From: an uncultured Lachnospiraceae bacterium | Lineage (GTDB): Bacteria; Bacillota; Clostridia; Lachnospirales; Lachnospiraceae | Direction: 5' to 3' | Assembly: GCA_902780385.1 (NCBI GenBank) | Contig: CACZFF010000013.1 | Location: 1 to 50,886 of the forward strand | DNA length: 50,886 bases | Shown: positions 47,976 through 50,886 of the stretch, piece after piece | How positions within the stretch are numbered: the stretch's first letter is position 1 | How the letters are laid out: every line of letters begins with the position of its first letter | Made by a program: the position numbers and the translations under genes | The notes under the pieces: generated by a model | What the model was told of the DNA's origin: nothing | What the model saw: only the letters and a program-made list of their open reading frames with translations | Database searches by the model: none

Positions 47976-48695
47976 TCAGTGATCCTGAGAATCCATGCGG
48001 TCTGCAATTGCGTCCAGGATGGGCTGCGTCCATTCGCTCTGGAAGATCCAGGCCTCGTGCTGCATATCGAAGGGGATGATATCGGGATTGCGAAAGTGCT
48101 TCCTGTAGCGCTTCTCATACTTGGGTCCCATTTTCAGCGCATAGATGATATGTACAGTAGTTCCATCCACATGGATGTCATTTTCCAGGGGCGTCACATA
48201 GTCGGAATAGAATTCCCGGCTGACCGTTTTGGGATGCAGGGAGACCATGCTGCCGGCAAACTGGTCCATGAAAGCGTCCGTTTCCGAATCCATGTCCATG
48301 CCGAAGTTTTTCACAAGCATGTCCTTGAGCTTCTGTCTCTTCTTCTGGCTCTTTGCCGCATCCGCGATCCACCTTCCGACAATTCCTGTCATTATGCGGG
48401 CCACCAGGGGATTGCCCTGGTCAAGATCAGAGGATCCAATGAAGCCATGGTCAATATGGATCACTTTGCGCTGGATGAGCAGACCTACAAAACTGCCGCC
48501 AAGAGAGGAACCATAGGCGCCGTCCACACGGCCTCCGTGCCTCTTGAGGATATACCTCTCGATTTTTTTCGTCACAGTCAGCATATCCGTGAAGGGCCTC
48601 TCTGCCATCCTGTCGTCAAAGCCGTCATAATTGACACAGATCAGATGGTATTGTTGCGCCAGACGGTCGATCACCGTGTGGAAATCATTCGTCAC
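47976..48695 (-). pseudogene. 5'-truncated paralog of the 45246-46016 alpha/beta hydrolase
   Basis: From GTG 48695 the 239-residue frame aligns throughout with the intact paralog: 'QYHLICVNYDGFDDRMAER' against 'KYHLICVNYDGFDGSDL', 'VDGAYGSSLGGSFVGLLIQ' against 'IDGAIGSSLGSTFVGQLIQ', 'IPFDMQHEAWIF' against 'IREFDMQHEQWLF'. But the first 35 or so residues, with the first strand and the LPGT oxyanion loop, are absent. The frame instead begins inside the last codons of the CmpB-like gene. Nucleophile and His remain. A deletion seems to have fused the two genes; it may be non-functional. Confidence 0.75.
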
Positions 48696-49488
48696 GAGCC
48701 TCTGAACGTTTTCTGTTTATCCTGAGATTCTTAATTTTTGTAAGAACTCGGTTTTTGACCGTTTTCCTGTTCTCATCTCTGTCCCTGAAAAAATGAATTC
48801 TGCGGATGGTGCTTTTCATGAAACCGTTCATGGAATTTACCTGGTCATTAACAAAGCGGCCTTTTTCAATAATGCTGTTTTTGACCCGGCTGGATCTCTG
48901 CACGGTATTATCCACGATGCTTTCCATGCTCTGGTTAAAACTGTTGTCAACATGGACAACTATGCTGTCAAAATGATAGAGAACCGTCACTGTAAGCGTA
49001 AAATCGACCGCAAACACAAAAACAAAGCACAGAGACAAAAGTTCGATCAGGATAGGAATGATATGTCCGACAGCATTCTCTGTAAATGGCGCTATAGCAT
49101 GCACAACCAGCAGCCCTGCCAGTCCAAACCCCATACTGGTAAAGAGGCTGATCCTGCCGTGAAGATTCAGCGGAAAGTCACTGTAATCCCACCAGGCTGC
49201 ATGAAACAGCTTCTCAAGTCCCCAGGAAGTTATGTATTCCAGCCCCGCGCTTCCTATGAAGGCGATCAGGAAAATCTGCCACAGACTCAGTAGGATTCCA
49301 TTTCCTATCGCCACTTTCATGATCACAGAAATTGCCACAGCTCCGGTACCATAAATCGGACAGGCCGGCCCAAACAGGAAGCCTCTGTTTTCCCATTTGC
49401 CGTTCTTGATCGTGCAATAAAGCGTTTCATAGATCCATCCCATGAAGCTATAGATAAAAAAGAGACAAATATATCTGCTCAGCCACAT
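48685..49488 (-). CDS. CmpB-like membrane protein (putative ABC-type IV permease family)
   Basis: A 267-residue membrane protein of the PF06541 family (YplQ/CmpB): 'FFIYSFMGWIYETLYCTIKNGKWENRGFLFGPACPIYGTGAVAI' is the diagnostic first part, then 'EYITSWGLEKLFHAAWWDYSDFPLNLHGRISLFTSMGFGLAGLL'. About six helices, then a cytosolic helical tail of about 100 residues. Named as a putative permease, it is more likely a metabolite- or lipid-linked membrane protein; function is not known. GGAGGCACG precedes ATG. It starts two bases after the HD-domain gene, so they are co-transcribed. Confidence 0.85.
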   Translation of the reverse strand: MWLSRYICLFFIYSFMGWIYETLYCTIKNGKWENRGFLFGPACPIYGTGAVAISVIMKVAIGNGILLSLWQIFLIAFIGSAGLEYITSWGLEKLFHAAWWDYSDFPLNLHGRISLFTSMGFGLAGLLVVHAIAPFTENAVGHIIPILIELLSLCFVFVFAVDFTLTVTVLYHFDSIVVHVDNSFNQSMESIVDNTVQRSSRVKNSIIEKGRFVNDQVNSMNGFMKSTIRRIHFFRDRDENRKTVKNRVLTKIKNLRINRKRSEARDE

Positions 49489-49490
49489 TG

Positions 49491-49946
49491 TCAGACGTGC
49501 CTCCTGAACAGTGATTCCCTCAGAGAAACATATTTATCGGCAAGGCAGACGATCCATGCCTCTCTGGACCTGGGGATTCTCTCCGGATTCAGAGGCCACA
49601 TATGGGAATAAATAACATGGCTGGTTTTCTCATCGATGGAAAAACACTCTTTTGCGTTATCGCACGCCCTCTTCGCATGCGTAAATCCATGAAGTCTATG
49701 TGATCCGTCGCCGTCTTCGTGCCAGTCGTAAAGATAAAAATCATGAAGCATAGCACCTGTCAGGAGAACCTTCAGGTCCGAGTGGAGCGATAAGCGCCTG
49801 TCTATGGAGTAGCTCAGCCTGGCCACACTTTCGCAGTGCTCATAGGTAGAGACGTTTCCGTGCTGAATAAACTGTTTCATCTTCTGGACCTTGGCGTCCG
49901 CCTGTATTTCAGTGAGTATTTTGTCTATTTCCTGCTTGTTGTCCAT
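49491..49946 (-). CDS. HD-domain phosphohydrolase
   Basis: A 151-residue HD-domain protein. The metal ligands appear as His in 'TYEHCESVARLSY', HD in 'LLTGAMLHDFYLYDWHE' and Asp in 'CLADKYVSLRE', with extra His in 'GFTHAKRACDNA' and 'VIYSHMWPL'. HD proteins of this size usually hydrolyse nucleotides or related phosphates. GTGAGGAG precedes ATG. Forms an operon with the CmpB-like gene, a pairing that is frequent in clostridia. Confidence 0.88.
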   Translation of the reverse strand: MDNKQEIDKILTEIQADAKVQKMKQFIQHGNVSTYEHCESVARLSYSIDRRLSLHSDLKVLLTGAMLHDFYLYDWHEDGDGSHRLHGFTHAKRACDNAKECFSIDEKTSHVIYSHMWPLNPERIPRSREAWIVCLADKYVSLRESLFRRHV

Positions 49947-50027
49947 TCAATCTCCTCACCTTGTTCATTTATGTTCAGGATTTTCATTATAACAGATATT
50001 CTGGAAACGTCGACCTTTTTCTTCTTT

Positions 50028-50071
50028 GGGGCTGGGATATGGGGACGGATCCGTCCCCATATCCCAGCCCC
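50028..50071. repeat. Perfect 44-base palindrome, probable terminator
   Basis: GGGGCTGGGATATGGGGACG, then GATC, then its exact reverse complement. The centre GGGGACGGATCCGTCCCC contains the GGGGACGG ends of the hairpin family but lacks the TCCTTTTGT interior. It lies 18 bases after the alpha-galactosidase stop and before the HD gene. The sequence before it is a T-rich CCTTTTTCTTCTTTG. Confidence 0.88.
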
Positions 50072-50089
50072 AGTGTCCCGGAAAAACGG

Positions 50090-50886
50090 TCAGCAGAGAC
50101 TCTCATCTCCGCTGACCGCGATGCAGTTTTTATTCAGTTGCTTCCAGAATATAGAGTCTGGAATCGAAATCACAGCTGGGCTCAGGCCGATCTGCATGAG
50201 TTCGTCTCCGCCGCGGATCATTTCCAGGCAGGCTGTTCCAACCGCTTCCTTGTTGTCAGGAGCCATCGTCTGCACCTTTCTCCTCTCCCCCTTCTTTCCG
50301 ATTCCCGGGGAAATTTCCTTTTCCGAAAAGATACTGGCAATGCTGTCTCTGTCTTCTCCGGGCGTCATCCCTTCCCGAACCCGGTAATCGAGATCAGGGT
50401 CCAGTCCCTCCAAGCGGATGCGGCGGAAGGGGCCGTTGACCTCATTGAGATATTTGTACCATCCGACGATGGCAGTCCTGCGATCGGGGCTGACAACCAT
50501 CCAGGAGGCAAAACCGCCCTCGAAGGGACTCAGCAGGCGGTAAAAGGTCCCGAACTGCAGCAGATGTCTGTACCTCTTCATGAAGGCAACCTGATCTTTC
50601 ACAGCCTTCATTTCCTCCGCTGACAGAACGGTGATATCCATCTCATATCCGAAGGTTCCGAAGCAGGCCACATTGGCGCGCGTGGAAAGCGGTGTGCTGC
50701 GATTGAGCTGGATGTTGGGACTGGCGGAAACATGTGCGCCGATGCTGCTGATGGGGTAGCACATGGAGGTTCCATATTGAATGCGTATCCTCTGTGCCGC
50801 ATCCGAGCAGTCGCTTGCCCAGCCCTGGGGCGCATAGTAAAGCATGCCCGGATCAAACCGTCCGCCTCCGGAGGCACAGGATTCAA
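50090..50886 (-). CDS. Alpha-galactosidase, GH36 (3' part only)
   Basis: The 265 C-terminal residues of a GH36 alpha-galactosidase; the start is outside the window. 'ESCASGGGRFDPGMLYYAPQGWASDCSDAAQRIRIQYGTSMCYP' includes the family segment with the acid/base Asp (SDCSDA). Then 'GTFGYEMDITVLSAEE', 'MVVSPDRRTAIVGWYK' and the C-terminal beta domain end at residue 'GDESLC'. It removes terminal alpha-1,6-galactose from raffinose-type sugars or galactomannan. No signal can be judged. The window ends within the catalytic domain. Confidence 0.92.
   Translation of the reverse strand, partial: ESCASGGGRFDPGMLYYAPQGWASDCSDAAQRIRIQYGTSMCYPISSIGAHVSASPNIQLNRSTPLSTRANVACFGTFGYEMDITVLSAEEMKAVKDQVAFMKRYRHLLQFGTFYRLLSPFEGGFASWMVVSPDRRTAIVGWYKYLNEVNGPFRRIRLEGLDPDLDYRVREGMTPGEDRDSIASIFSEKEISPGIGKKGERRKVQTMAPDNKEAVGTACLEMIRGGDELMQIGLSPAVISIPDSIFWKQLNKNCIAVSGDESLC

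Noticed and set aside
47729-48118. 129-residue reverse frame overlapping the truncated hydrolase
   Set aside because: It is an out-of-frame shadow of the hydrolase and HAD fragment and crosses a terminator.

Overview
This is about 51 kb of a bacterial chromosome, GC-rich for a clostridium, with strong GGAGG-type ribosome sites, small coupled operons, FeoB-associated Cys-rich protein, TGD-type surface anchor and GLUG lipoprotein. These features suggest a gut Lachnospiraceae-like Firmicute. That is inferred from gene content only; there is no rRNA or marker gene to confirm it. I saw no tRNA, rRNA, CRISPR array, complete insertion sequence or prophage.

Layout. 1-2.6 kb: a gene tail, a reverse-strand operon of three small proteins (33-aa peptide, EF-hand protein, HIRAN protein), a repeat-rich gap and a secreted fibronectin-III protein. 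3-9.9 kb: YbaK-type deacylase, cyclophilin-like lipoprotein with a downstream stub of a lost paralog, alpha/beta hydrolase, LysR regulator, ThpR, flavin oxidoreductase and a MATE exporter. 10-13.9 kb: a PD-(D/E)XK-like nuclease protein divergent from an ATP-grasp ligase, then a diacylglycerol-kinase-like protein. 14.2-17.4 kb: a HAD phosphatase, two cyclic-nucleotide-binding-domain proteins (one with an in-frame stop), a metallo-beta-lactamase hydrolase and a coiled-coil peptide. 17.5-22.3 kb: a reverse-strand cluster of stand-alone assembly-line parts (esterase, condensation-like enzyme, carrier protein, AMP-forming ligase). 22.6-27.4 kb: a decayed surface-protein fragment, a GH114-like lipoprotein, a TlpA-like lipoprotein and a frameshifted lipoprotein. 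27.7-34.5 kb: methyltransferase, two ABC exporter half-transporters, FeoB-associated protein, feoA, feoB. 34.7-43.4 kb: a frameshifted methyltransferase, GLUG lipoprotein, GNATs, a GyrI-like protein, an LCM-type methyltransferase, a CDP-alcohol phosphatidyltransferase, YjdF and a hydrolase. 43.7-50.9 kb: GNAT, TetR regulator, a hydrolase with a truncated paralog, a DUF3990 toxin-like/XRE pair, a CmpB-like membrane protein, an HD protein and the 3' part of a GH36 alpha-galactosidase.

Two themes tie the window together. First, a family of long near-perfect hairpins with core GGGGACGGTCCTTTTGT lies directly after stop codons, four times between convergent genes, and its paired arms co-vary. Second, there is much gene decay: one in-frame stop, three single-base frameshifts, a 5'-truncated paralog, and short 3' or 5' stubs of lost genes. 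The frameshifts could be assembly errors and should be checked on reads. The best candidates for an under-described system are the DUF3990-XRE module with its operator-promoter overlap, the stand-alone condensation/carrier/ligase/esterase cluster, and the hairpin family.
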